DNA of 64,000 nucleotides, taken from the NCBI GenBank assembly GCA_028693165.1, contig JAQUVX010000007.1:1-64000 (forward strand). Direction: 5' to 3'. The translations under genes and the position numbers were made by a program. This document shows, piece after piece, positions 28,329-36,171 of this stretch. Position 1 is the first letter of the stretch. Every line of letters begins with the position of its first letter. A model generated the notes under the pieces. That model saw only the letters and a list, made by a program, of their open reading frames with translations, was not told the DNA's origin and ran no database searches. Source of the DNA: Lachnospiraceae bacterium (lineage in GTDB: Bacteria > Bacillota > Clostridia > Lachnospirales > Lachnospiraceae).

Positions 28329-29450
28329 TTATCCTTCCCGATAAAACATGGAAAGCAGAAGCTCGTTCAGACCCTCATCGTCGACATAGAACTCATCATA
28401 ACGCTCCGTTGTGACTCCGGTTCCGGGAACCGTCCTGATCTGATCCGAAGTCAGGTCTCCTGACTGTAGTGCATTGACCGCGATCTTCAGATATTCATCC
28501 TTCGGCATATCGGTTACCATATAGTTTTGAATCAGATCGAAAAGCTGCGGAACGATCTGGCTGTTTGTCCTGGAGGTGCTTCGCACCGCATCAAAGAATC
28601 CGGTAATATATTCCTGCTGCTGATTCATCCGGAGAAGTGCCGAATGGTCGCGGCCAACATCCCGGTAACGGACGAAGCGTTCCGCCAATTTCCCTTTCAG
28701 GAGGACGGTACTTCCCTTCGTAAAGGACGGGTCAATCACTTCCATCCCATCGGTCGGCACGGTGACCTCTACACCGCCTACAGCATCGTTCAGCACCGAT
28801 ACCACCGAAGTGTCGACTGCCATATAGCGGTCGATCGAAAAGCCTCCAAAGAGATCGGAAACAGCCTCTTTCGTAAATTCACAGCTCTTCTCTCTGCCGT
28901 CGCCAAATGCATAGGCAAGCAACAGATGCTGTAGATCTTTGCCAAGGACATTGCCGCTTAAATCGGTCATCGTGATCTTGGTCATGGTATCTCTTGGAAC
29001 CATGAGGATCTGAATGCTCCCCCGTGCAGTGTCCTGTGCGATCACATAGATTCCGTCGCACTGACCGCCAAAACCGGTAGTCGTAGTCTCGGTCATCTCT
29101 CCTGCGCGATCTACACCGATACACAGAAATGCTTTGATGTAGGTGTTGCGCTTATAAATCCTGCCGTTCCATTCCACCGTATTCCCGGAAAAATCCAGAA
29201 TCCGGCGCGGCTGGTCGGCAAGCGAGGTACCTCCCTGTGTCACCTGGCCGTCCGCACCAACCTGTGCATGGGAAGCCCCCGCCTCCTGCTGGCGCTGCTC
29301 TGCCTGATGACGCGCTGCAATCTCAGTCTCAATCGCTTTTCTCTGTCGATAGAGACCGACACCTGCCCAGCCAGCTGCGACCAGGCCCACGAGGCCAAGA
29401 CCAATGAGCGCACCACGAATCTTTGTCCAGTTCTGTCTCAGCCAATCCAT
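28329..29450 (-). CDS. LytR-CpsA-Psr family protein (373 aa)
   Basis: Membrane-anchored phosphotransferase family that attaches capsule or teichoic-acid polymers to peptidoglycan. A transmembrane anchor spans about residues 13-33 (GALIGLGLVGLVAAGWAGVG). The LCP domain then shows FLCIGVDRAGEM, QCDGIYVIAQDTARGSIQIL, MVPRDTMTKI and AVDTSVVSVLNDAVGGVEV, with FVRYRDVGRDHSALLRMNQQ near the end carrying the conserved arginines. The start at 29450 has GAGAGG nine bases upstream. It follows cpsD after 55 bases. It probably couples the finished polymer to the cell wall. Confidence 0.88.
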   Translation of the reverse strand: MDWLRQNWTKIRGALIGLGLVGLVAAGWAGVGLYRQRKAIETEIAARHQAEQRQQEAGASHAQVGADGQVTQGGTSLADQPRRILDFSGNTVEWNGRIYKRNTYIKAFLCIGVDRAGEMTETTTTGFGGQCDGIYVIAQDTARGSIQILMVPRDTMTKITMTDLSGNVLGKDLQHLLLAYAFGDGREKSCEFTKEAVSDLFGGFSIDRYMAVDTSVVSVLNDAVGGVEVTVPTDGMEVIDPSFTKGSTVLLKGKLAERFVRYRDVGRDHSALLRMNQQQEYITGFFDAVRSTSRTNSQIVPQLFDLIQNYMVTDMPKDEYLKIAVNALQSGDLTSDQIRTVPGTGVTTERYDEFYVDDEGLNELLLSMFYREG

Positions 29451-29505
29451 CCATCAAATCCTCTCATATCCCCGATCCTGTTAATCCTCTGCCGAAAATC
29501 GCAGG

Positions 29506-30264
29506 TCAGTTTTCCTGCGCATCATACTTCCCATACTTACTGTACTTTCCATATTTCCCATACTTGCTATAGCGGCTATATTTCCCATACTTGCTGTAGC
29601 GGCCATATTTCCCATAATATCCTTCTGCATGGATATCCACCTTATTCAGCACCACTCCCAGTATCCGGCAACCGGATATATCCAACTGACTCTTTACCTT
29701 CTGCTCCAGATGGTAGCTGATCGCACCGCTCTCAATAACCATCACTGCACCGTCACAGTAGCGGGCCACGATGGCACCATCAATCAGATTGGCCATCGGC
29801 GGTGTATCAATGACGATGTAATCATATTGCTCACTCAAGTTATCAAGCATTTCACCAAAGAGGTGCTCCTCAAGAAGCTCTGCCGGGTTCGGCGAATAGG
29901 GACCGGCAAAGATGATATCCAATCCTTTTGTATCTGTCGGATAAATGATATCCTCCATCACCCGCTGCCCACTCAGGTACTGAGAGAGACCATCAATTTC
30001 CTGCTCAAGCTGATAACGTGCCACCAGAATGGATTTGCGGATATCTGCATCAATCACAATAATCCTCTTGCCAATCTGTGCCAGAGACTGTGCCAGAGCA
30101 AACGCGATATCGCTCTTCCCCTCATCCGGCAAAGCACTGGTCAGCATGATTCTCTTAATGTTGCTGCCACAGAATTGGATGTTCGTTCGCAGCGTCTTGA
30201 TGGCTTCGTTGTAATTGTAGTCATCCTTCATCTCCCGTTTCAGGGTAATCATCGAATTGCTCAT
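29506..30264 (-). CDS. cpsD: Bacterial tyrosine kinase CpsD with an extreme tyrosine-repeat tail (252 aa)
   Basis: BY-kinase that controls chain length with CpsC. The Walker A is ALPDEGKSDIAFALA, Walker A' is IVIDADIRKS and Walker B is YIVIDTPP. The C-terminus after residue 213 is a tandem array of a three-residue unit, [GS][KR]Y, with 12 tyrosines in about 35 residues; the DNA shows the matching nine-base repeat at 29530-29620. Typical CpsD tails hold three to six tyrosines. The tail is the autophosphorylation cluster removed by CpsB. The gene starts 3 bases after cpsC. Confidence 0.93.
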   Translation of the reverse strand: MSNSMITLKREMKDDYNYNEAIKTLRTNIQFCGSNIKRIMLTSALPDEGKSDIAFALAQSLAQIGKRIIVIDADIRKSILVARYQLEQEIDGLSQYLSGQRVMEDIIYPTDTKGLDIIFAGPYSPNPAELLEEHLFGEMLDNLSEQYDYIVIDTPPMANLIDGAIVARYCDGAVMVIESGAISYHLEQKVKSQLDISGCRILGVVLNKVDIHAEGYYGKYGRYSKYGKYSRYSKYGKYGKYSKYGKYDAQEN

Positions 30265-30267
30265 GAA

Positions 30268-31089
30268 CTATCTCCTCCCCTTTTTGCGGCTTCGCGCACG
30301 CTGATCCGCCTTGCTGGATTTCTTGTTTTTCGCCATCAGCTCTTTATCATCATCGTTCTCGCCTTCACGCTGCGGGACAGAGGCCAGAACACTGAGGCCA
30401 AGGTATTTGGCAACATCCTCCTCCGTGCGAACCGTGTCGTTCATGATCACGTCCATGGTGATGATCGCGCAGGTTGCAAAGATGGCTAGAAGTGCGCCGA
30501 TCGCGGCATTTTTGCCATTATGCGGACTGGACTTCTGCGTGGGAACCTCGCCATCCTCGATCAGCTTCGGCGGAACCATCTCCATGATATCCCCGATATA
30601 GTTCGAAGAAGTCTTAGCCACCTGGTCCGCAATTTGCTTGGCCCTCTGCGGGTCCGGATCCACCGCTGTGATGGACAGGATGCGGGTGTCGGAAGGATTG
30701 TCAATGGTAATCTTACTGCTCAGCTCTTTGTAATCCATATCCAGATTGAGATTCCGGATTACATCCTCAAGCACCGGACGGCTGGTCACGATGATGCGGT
30801 AATCCTTCGTCAGCTGGCTTCCGATCTGCAGATCGGCCAGTGAAGTCAGCGTCGTCTCCTTCGATAAAATATAGGTCATCGTAGTAGACTGATACTGTGG
30901 AGTAAGTGCAAATTTGCTGAAACATCCCACGACCGCTCCCCCGATGAAACCTGCAAGGAGGATGAACAGGATGTGTTGTTTGAATGCCCGAAGCAACTGC
31001 CAGAGATCAATTTCGATCTCGTCATCATCATAGGTCTGCGTCTGCACGACCGGAATTGTATTTTGTTTGAAATGTTCTGTTAAGCTCAT
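30268..31089 (-). CDS. cpsC: Wzz-type chain-length protein CpsC/YveK (273 aa)
   Basis: Membrane adaptor that activates CpsD and sets chain length. A first transmembrane segment (HILFILLAGFIGGAVVG) lies near residue 40, followed by the extracytoplasmic Wzz domain with SLADLQIGSQLTKDYRIIVT and TAVDPDPQRAKQIADQVAKT. A second segment (NAAIGALLAIFATCAIITMD) is near residue 190. The C-terminus is a cytoplasmic tail rich in Lys and Arg. GGGGAG precedes the ATG. It sits between cpsB and cpsD in the standard Firmicutes order. Confidence 0.93.
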   Translation of the reverse strand: MSLTEHFKQNTIPVVQTQTYDDDEIEIDLWQLLRAFKQHILFILLAGFIGGAVVGCFSKFALTPQYQSTTMTYILSKETTLTSLADLQIGSQLTKDYRIIVTSRPVLEDVIRNLNLDMDYKELSSKITIDNPSDTRILSITAVDPDPQRAKQIADQVAKTSSNYIGDIMEMVPPKLIEDGEVPTQKSSPHNGKNAAIGALLAIFATCAIITMDVIMNDTVRTEEDVAKYLGLSVLASVPQREGENDDDKELMAKNKKSSKADQRARSRKKGRR

Positions 31090-31099
31090 AGTTGCTCCC

Positions 31100-31828
31100 C
31101 TAAGTTATATTCTCATTCTTGATCATACGAAGCGGGTGCTCGTATGTCAGCAGTTCGATCTGCCGTGAAGTCAGATGCTTCTCCATCCACTTCCATGCTT
31201 CATCGATCTGCGGTGGACGATAGTCCATGCTGTGCATGTCGGTTCCCAGCATATGGATCCGGCCGTCCAGCACCTGTCTGCGGCACCAGTGTACCTCTGA
31301 TGAAAAAAAAGAACCGGCCAGGCTTTCATAATTCATCTGAAAAAGGCAGCCACTTCCCTCAAGATCCGAAAGATTCGCTGTCTGTCTCAAACTGCTGTAA
31401 CGCTCCATATGTGCCAATACCGGCTTGTAACCTGCCAGAATCAGGTTCCGAATCCCTCGAAACAACGTGCTGTAAACTTCGTGCGGGTCAAACTCGACCA
31501 GGACATAGCGACTCCCTGCCATGGTAAAGGCAAGGCCGTCTCGCAGACGCTGCGGAAGTTCTTCATGATAATACGTTTCCTGTCCCAAAAAAAGCTCAAA
31601 ATCCGGCAGCATCTTGTGAATCTCCTGCCGCAGCAGTTCAAGGCACTCCGGATATCCCTGATTCGTCCCCCTTCTGGAATAATGAGGTGTCACGATCACA
31701 GCGGTCACGCCCTGTTTTGCGGCTGCTTCCAGAAGCGCGCAGGATTCTTCTAAATCCCTGGCTCCATCGTCTACTCCCGGCAATACATGAGTATGCATAT
31801 CAATAATCCTTCTGTCCCGAATCCCCAT
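31100..31828 (-). CDS. cpsB: Tyrosine-protein phosphatase CpsB, PHP fold (242 aa)
   Basis: Metal-dependent phosphatase that removes phosphate from the CpsD tyrosine tail. The PHP signature DMHTHVLPGVDDGA begins near residue 10, followed by VIVTPHYSRRG and further metal ligands in LAHMERYSSLR and GTDMHSMDYR. It is the first gene of the leftward cluster. The ATG at 31828 has only a weak ribosome site. An internal ATG at 31798 has AAGGAT seven bases upstream, but it would remove the conserved aspartate before the HxH motif, so I prefer 31828. The 5' end of the gene is partly copied in the adjacent 206-bp repeat. Confidence 0.9.
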   Translation of the reverse strand: MGIRDRRIIDMHTHVLPGVDDGARDLEESCALLEAAAKQGVTAVIVTPHYSRRGTNQGYPECLELLRQEIHKMLPDFELFLGQETYYHEELPQRLRDGLAFTMAGSRYVLVEFDPHEVYSTLFRGIRNLILAGYKPVLAHMERYSSLRQTANLSDLEGSGCLFQMNYESLAGSFFSSEVHWCRRQVLDGRIHMLGTDMHSMDYRPPQIDEAWKWMEKHLTSRQIELLTYEHPLRMIKNENIT

Positions 31829-31915
31829 ATTCGCTATTTCTCTCTTAGTATTCTTTTTTAATCTTTTACAGGTTTGTTTCCTTATTTTATCATCTCCTGT
31901 CGGGTTTTACAATAC

Positions 31916-31945
31916 TACAAATTGTATTTGATGGCGTACAAGTTA
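31916..31945. promoter_or_regulatory. Candidate operator, copy one: TACAAATTG and TACAAGTTA, 21 bp apart
   Basis: TACAAATTG at 31916-31924 is followed 21 bases later by TACAAGTTA at 31937-31945. The first half-site contains the palindrome ACAAATTGT and lies over a possible -10 (TAGTAT) of the leftward cpsB promoter. Two helical turns between repeats would put two protein units on the same face. The adjacent XRE regulator is the obvious candidate ligand. This is inference from pattern and position. Confidence 0.4.
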
Positions 31946-32121
31946 TTTATAAAGGTTTTTTTACCATATAGACTTTACAGTGAGGTGATTACATGAGCAT
32001 GCATATCAATAATCCTCCTGTCGTCCTGAATCCCCATATTCGCTGTTTCTCTCTTATATTCTTTTTATTTTTTGCGGCTTCGTTTTTTCATTTTACCACT
32101 CCAACTTTGATTTTGCAATAC

Positions 32122-32151
32122 TACAAATTGCATTTGCTATCATACAAATTG
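32122..32151. promoter_or_regulatory. Candidate operator, copy two: TACAAATTG x2, 21 bp apart
   Basis: Perfect TACAAATTG repeats at 32122-32130 and 32143-32151, again 21 bases apart and in register (+206) with copy one. The block lies just upstream of a weak promoter (TTGTTT, 18 bases, TATAGA) about 20 bases before the XRE start codon. Conservation of both repeats while the middle of the 206-bp unit diverged supports a functional role. Confidence 0.45.
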
Positions 32152-32198
32152 TTTATAAAGGTTTTTTTACCATATAGACTTTACAGAGAGGTGATCAC

Positions 32199-32453
32199 AT
32201 GAAAATAAGCGCAGAGGCACAAAACTACATGGTACAGCACTATCGCATCATCGGATTGAACATCGCATATTATCGGAAACTTCGCGGTCTGACACAGCTG
32301 CAGTTGGCTGAAAGAATTGATATCAGCCGCACGCACATGAGCAATATCGAAGCTCCGAATATGCCAACTTCCGTCTCCCTGGAGGTACTTCTTCTGATTG
32401 CAAAAGAACTTCAAATCTCAGCCTATCGGCTCCTGGTTTTTCCTGAGGAATAA
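32199..32453 (+). CDS. XRE-family helix-turn-helix regulator (84 aa)
   Basis: Small DNA-binding protein with a single HTH_3 domain: IGLNIAYYRKLRGLTQLQLA, then RIDISRTHMSNIEAPNMPTS and VSLEVLLLIAKELQI. There is no other domain. GAGGTG lies about six bases before the ATG. It is divergent from cpsB and about 370 bases from it, a position similar to SinR-like or other local regulators of exopolysaccharide genes. It probably regulates the capsule operon, itself, or both. Confidence 0.9.
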   Translation: MKISAEAQNYMVQHYRIIGLNIAYYRKLRGLTQLQLAERIDISRTHMSNIEAPNMPTSVSLEVLLLIAKELQISAYRLLVFPEE

Positions 32454-32481
32454 ATCCCAGGGACTTCCCCTGCTTTTCATC

Positions 32482-32510
32482 TTGTAAAACATGTAAAAAG
32501 CTGATAGAAT
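32482..32510 (+). promoter_or_regulatory. Sigma-A promoter of the phosphofructokinase gene
   Basis: TTGTAA at 32482-32487, a 17-base spacer and TAGAAT at 32505-32510. Transcription would begin near 32517, at the foot of the hairpin described next. Confidence 0.65.
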
Positions 32511-32514
32511 AAAA

Positions 32515-32554
32515 AATACCCTGTCCCTTGCATCGCTGCAAAAGACAGGGTATT
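32515..32554 (+). promoter_or_regulatory. 5'-terminal hairpin of the phosphofructokinase mRNA
   Basis: AATACCCTGTC (32515-32525) pairs perfectly with GACAGGGTATT (32544-32554) around an 18-base loop. It sits at the predicted 5' end of the transcript and may stabilise the mRNA. On the opposite strand the stem is followed by a run of T, so it could also stop leftward read-through. Confidence 0.6.
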
Positions 32555-32665
32555 AAAAAGGGGAGGATAAGTATTTCTCTTTTCTTTGGTACTAATCTAA
32601 GTATCCCCGATGCATGGCAGTTTATTCAAAAAGAAGAAAATATTTATGATAAAAGGAGACCCGCT

Positions 32666-33883
32666 ATGAAAAATGTAATTGTTGGCCAGTCGGGCGGACC
32701 GACTGCGGTCATCAATGCCAGTCTGTACGGTGTGATTCGGGAGTCATTGGCACACGATCAGGAAATCGGACATGTCTATGGCATGATCAACGGAATCGAG
32801 GGATTTCTGCAGGATCATTATATGGATCTGGGAAAGGATTTGTCCGAGGAGGAGCTGGAGCTTCTGAAGCTGACCCCGGCGGCCTATCTGGGTTCCTGCC
32901 GCTACAAGCTGCCGGAGGATTTGAACTCCACCTTCTACATGACTATATTTGAGAAATTCCGCAAGCTGGATATCGGATACTTCTTCTATATCGGCGGCAA
33001 CGATTCCATGGATACAGTCAGCAAGCTGTCACGCTATGCGGCGAAGATCGGCAGCACCATCCGCTTCATCGGTGTGCCGAAGACCATCGACAACGATCTG
33101 ATCCAGACCGATCACACACCTGGCTACGGCAGCGCCGCCAAATACGTGGCAAGCACCGTGCGGGAGATCGTGCTGGACGCGACCGTGTATCAGCAGAAGG
33201 CTGTGACCATCATCGAACTGATGGGACGCCACGCGGGATGGCTGACCGCCGCCAGTGTATTGGCAAGAAAGCATCCCAAGGACAATCCAGTGCTGATCTA
33301 TCTGCCGGAATCCGATTTTGAGATGGAGCATTTTGCGCAGGATCTGGATGCGGCGCTTGAGAAGCGAAACAGCGTGATTGTCTGCGTATCCGAGGGCATT
33401 TCCGACAGCGCCGGCACCTTCATCTGCGAGTACGGCGATGAGGCCGCAGTGGACAATTTCGGACACAAGATGCTGACCGGCTGCGGCAAAGTGCTGGAGA
33501 ATTTCGTCCGGCACAAATTCGGTGTCAAGGTCCGTTCTGTGGAGCTGAACGTCAGCCAGCGCTGTTCCGGCATGGTCGCATCTGCGGTGGATATTGAGGA
33601 AGCCGCTCTGGCCGGCAGCAAAGGCGTGGAAGCCGCTCTGGCCGGCGAGACCGGCAAGATGATCGCATTCCACCGGATTCCGGGAAGCGATTATCAGATG
33701 GAATGCCGCACGGTGGATGTCAACGAGGTCTGCAATCAGGAGCAGCCGGTGCCCGCCGCGTGGATCACCGGGCGCGCCAATGATATCGGCCAGGACTATA
33801 TCGATTATGTGCGGCCGCTGATTCAGGGCGAACCGGCACGGCCGATGGAACATGGCGTCCCGAAGTATTTGTATCGGAATTAA
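32666..33883 (+). CDS. pfp: 6-phosphofructokinase, pyrophosphate-dependent type (405 aa)
   Basis: Phosphorylates fructose 6-phosphate in glycolysis. The phosphate-binding start is IVGQSGGPTAVINASLYGV, the donor loop is YIGGNDSMDTVSKLS, and the catalytic stretch is GVPKTIDNDLIQTDHTPGYG. The GGNDS form (rather than GGDGS) and the 400-residue length are those of PPi-dependent enzymes from Clostridia, so PPi rather than ATP is the likely donor. The open frame starts at 32528 but the ATG at 32666 has AAAGGAG and the canonical start. It converges with the SpoIID gene, 26 bases away. Confidence 0.88.
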   Translation: MKNVIVGQSGGPTAVINASLYGVIRESLAHDQEIGHVYGMINGIEGFLQDHYMDLGKDLSEEELELLKLTPAAYLGSCRYKLPEDLNSTFYMTIFEKFRKLDIGYFFYIGGNDSMDTVSKLSRYAAKIGSTIRFIGVPKTIDNDLIQTDHTPGYGSAAKYVASTVREIVLDATVYQQKAVTIIELMGRHAGWLTAASVLARKHPKDNPVLIYLPESDFEMEHFAQDLDAALEKRNSVIVCVSEGISDSAGTFICEYGDEAAVDNFGHKMLTGCGKVLENFVRHKFGVKVRSVELNVSQRCSGMVASAVDIEEAALAGSKGVEAALAGETGKMIAFHRIPGSDYQMECRTVDVNEVCNQEQPVPAAWITGRANDIGQDYIDYVRPLIQGEPARPMEHGVPKYLYRN

Positions 33884-33897
33884 TATTTCATCACTGT

Positions 33898-33924
33898 GAA
33901 GCGTCAGCGTTACTCTGGCGCTTC
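33898..33924. terminator. Hairpin between convergent genes, overlapping a stop codon
   Basis: GAAGCGTCAG (33898-33907) pairs with CTGGCGCTTC (33915-33924), ten pairs with one G-U. It covers the stop codon of the leftward SpoIID-like gene. No T tract follows on either strand, so termination efficiency is doubtful. Confidence 0.35.
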
Positions 33925-36171
33925 CACCGAAACTCCGTGATAGTAAAATTGCAAAATATCTTCGTACTTCATTCCGTCCTTCGCCATGCCCTGGGCGCCG
34001 TTCTGGCTCATACCTACCCCGTGTCCGTAGCCGCCACCGTAGATCTTAAAACTGTGAACACCGTCCTCACCGGTTCCCAGATCATCCACCGTCAAAAATC
34101 CACTGGGCAGCGAACGCCAGCCGTCCGTGGTTTTGCCGTCCTTGCGGTTGATCGTCAGACTGGCATCTCCAAGCGCGGCGCGGATGGAATTCTGACCGCT
34201 GATGGTCTTCTCCCCTTCTGTCCCCGTGACCAGGAGCTTCTGTGCCACGCCGCCCGCGCCACGTTCTGTGACCTTTACGTTCTTTACCTGCCCCACACCG
34301 CCGATGTTGGCGGTCAGAATCTCTTCCGTCGTGGTCGCATTCCAGCGATAGAACGGGTAATCCGCATCGTAGGCCGGATAATCGTTTTTCTTGATAAACG
34401 CGGCGAATGCATCATTGTCCGTCAGCTCCAGACTCTTGCGTCCCGGCTGAAGCGCCACACTCTGCAAATATGGCATATCGTCCGGGTCACTTCCCCACAC
34501 CGAGCTGTCCGCGGTCGTCCCGCAGGATGTGGAAAAATAATAGGCTGAGATCGGCGCACCCTCGTAGAACAGCATCTTCCCGTAGGTCTGCTGCACCGCT
34601 TCCTCCGTGTTATGGTCGGTGGCGATGTTGTTGTAGACCTGAAAGTTCGTGCTGTCATCGATATGGGCGCCGTACTGGCTGTATGTATTGCTCTGAAGCT
34701 GCATATACGCGTAGGTTCGCGCACAGACCGCCTGCGCCTTCAGGGCCTCCATCTCATAGCTGGCCGGCATCTCGCTCGGCACGACCTTCTTGAGATAATC
34801 CTCCAGATACAGTTCATTGATCAGAACAAGCCCTTCCTGGGTATCCACGATCTCAAGCCGTCCGTCATAGCCGGGCGCACCCTGGGCACGCGCTAAGGAG
34901 GTCACCAAAAGCTCCTGCCCGGAGGAGGGAGTAAGGATCAAACGTCCTTTTTGAAAAACGCTGTCCCCGGACGTGAAGGTGAGCTCCTGTCCGGCCTCCA
35001 CCGTCTGCTCCGTCTTCTCCTGCACAATCGTCACCGCACCCTCGCTGCGAATGGTAATCGACGGATGAAACAGCCCCTGAAACTGGTTGTTCATGAGCAG
35101 CACGCGGATGGTATCCGCCTGCAGTCTGCGCACCGTCAGCACAGCACAGATCTTCCCCTTTGCGACTACAAATTCTTCCACATCATATCCCACCAGGATG
35201 TCTGACAGCTTCTGCCGTTCCACCTCCCCGTAGGTTTTCAGCACCTTGACCTCGTCATCCAGCGGCACCGCACCATAGCCCTCCAGCTCGATGGCATCCT
35301 CCTGCACCGACAATATCTTTCCGGTGATGGTTTCTGTTTTTAAAGAGACCTTGGTAATCCTGCCCTTCTCCATCTGGATATCCGCAAGATGTCCAATCAT
35401 CGTCTCCGTTTTCTTCGTCTTTTTCCGGAAAGGAATCTCACGCTTGATATCTCCCAGAAAAACCGACAGTGATTCCGCATCCCCGTCCGTGATCCAGACA
35501 TTGCGGTAAAGCGGATTCTCTCCCTGATCCTCCAGCACGTGAATCAACTGGGTTCCGCGCACGTAGGCACTCAATTTATGATCCAGATAAGGGTCCAGCG
35601 TCACCCCGTCAAACCGGAGTGTTCCCAGATTCGTGTAGGCCGTCCACTCCGGTGCCTCGGGGATATTGTCCGGGGTCCCGTAGATCAGCACACTGGTCTT
35701 TGCGACCTCTCCCTCCGGGTCCAGCTCGCGGAGCACCGAATCATAGAACAGCCACCAAAGCTCGTGGGGAAACGGTTTTTCCCGGTTCTGCCGCGTGACC
35801 TTGACCACATCCGACAGCTCCGGCGACAGAGCCTGCGCCATATGGGCTGCCTCCCCGTAGGTCAGTTCACCTTCCGCGTGCTTTGCATCCGCCGGAGCCT
35901 CCGACTCCGCGAGATATCCCTGTTCATACAGATAATCCAGATAAGGCACGTACCACTCCTTCAGCGTCTCTGCCGGGAAATGAGAGGCACCATACTCCTT
36001 CTGCCACGCAGACAGCTCTTCCGGGGACAGAACAACAAGGGCGAGTGACTTTGCAGCCATCGCCCTGCTGATTCCATCCTTTTTCGGTTCGTTAAACACA
36101 ATGATCAGGATCAAAATCACCACCAGAAGGGGGATTCCGATCACCCAGCCAAGCATGCTCCGATTTTTCAT
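33910..36171 (-). CDS. SpoIID/LytB-domain membrane protein (753 aa)
   Basis: A transmembrane anchor near the N-terminus (MLGWVIGIPLLVVILILIIV) is followed by a long extracytoplasmic region. The SpoIID domain is in the last about 300 residues: VVPSEMPASYEMEALKAQAV, CARTYAYMQL, ISAYYFSTSCGTT and GGGYGHGVGMSQNGAQGMAK. SpoIID-type proteins are peptidoglycan lytic transglycosylases; the conserved glutamate after VPSE is present. At 753 residues it is about twice the size of SpoIID, with an N-terminal extension containing beta-rich repeats, and it is probably not the sporulation protein itself. It overlaps the upstream transporter gene by four bases. Confidence 0.88.
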   Translation of the reverse strand: MKNRSMLGWVIGIPLLVVILILIIVFNEPKKDGISRAMAAKSLALVVLSPEELSAWQKEYGASHFPAETLKEWYVPYLDYLYEQGYLAESEAPADAKHAEGELTYGEAAHMAQALSPELSDVVKVTRQNREKPFPHELWWLFYDSVLRELDPEGEVAKTSVLIYGTPDNIPEAPEWTAYTNLGTLRFDGVTLDPYLDHKLSAYVRGTQLIHVLEDQGENPLYRNVWITDGDAESLSVFLGDIKREIPFRKKTKKTETMIGHLADIQMEKGRITKVSLKTETITGKILSVQEDAIELEGYGAVPLDDEVKVLKTYGEVERQKLSDILVGYDVEEFVVAKGKICAVLTVRRLQADTIRVLLMNNQFQGLFHPSITIRSEGAVTIVQEKTEQTVEAGQELTFTSGDSVFQKGRLILTPSSGQELLVTSLARAQGAPGYDGRLEIVDTQEGLVLINELYLEDYLKKVVPSEMPASYEMEALKAQAVCARTYAYMQLQSNTYSQYGAHIDDSTNFQVYNNIATDHNTEEAVQQTYGKMLFYEGAPISAYYFSTSCGTTADSSVWGSDPDDMPYLQSVALQPGRKSLELTDNDAFAAFIKKNDYPAYDADYPFYRWNATTTEEILTANIGGVGQVKNVKVTERGAGGVAQKLLVTGTEGEKTISGQNSIRAALGDASLTINRKDGKTTDGWRSLPSGFLTVDDLGTGEDGVHSFKIYGGGYGHGVGMSQNGAQGMAKDGMKYEDILQFYYHGVSVEAPE

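Larger units (their letters stand above)
31785..32196. repeat. 206-bp tandem duplication of the cpsB/XRE divergent control region
   Basis: The sequence ACATGA recurs at 31785, 31991 and 32197, exactly 206 bases apart. Copy one (31785-31990) and copy two (31991-32196) match closely at both ends and diverge in the middle, where small indels cancel out. Each copy carries the antisense of the first codons of cpsB, the TACAAATTG-type repeats, the ATAAAGGTTTTTTTACCATA block and a GAGGTG ribosome site. The six-base repeat at both junctions suggests a microhomology-mediated duplication that was followed by divergence. Confidence 0.9.

Noticed and set aside
33029-33853. Minus-strand open frame of 274 codons opposite the phosphofructokinase gene
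   Set aside because: It lies wholly within a conserved enzyme gene and has no ribosome site or known motifs.
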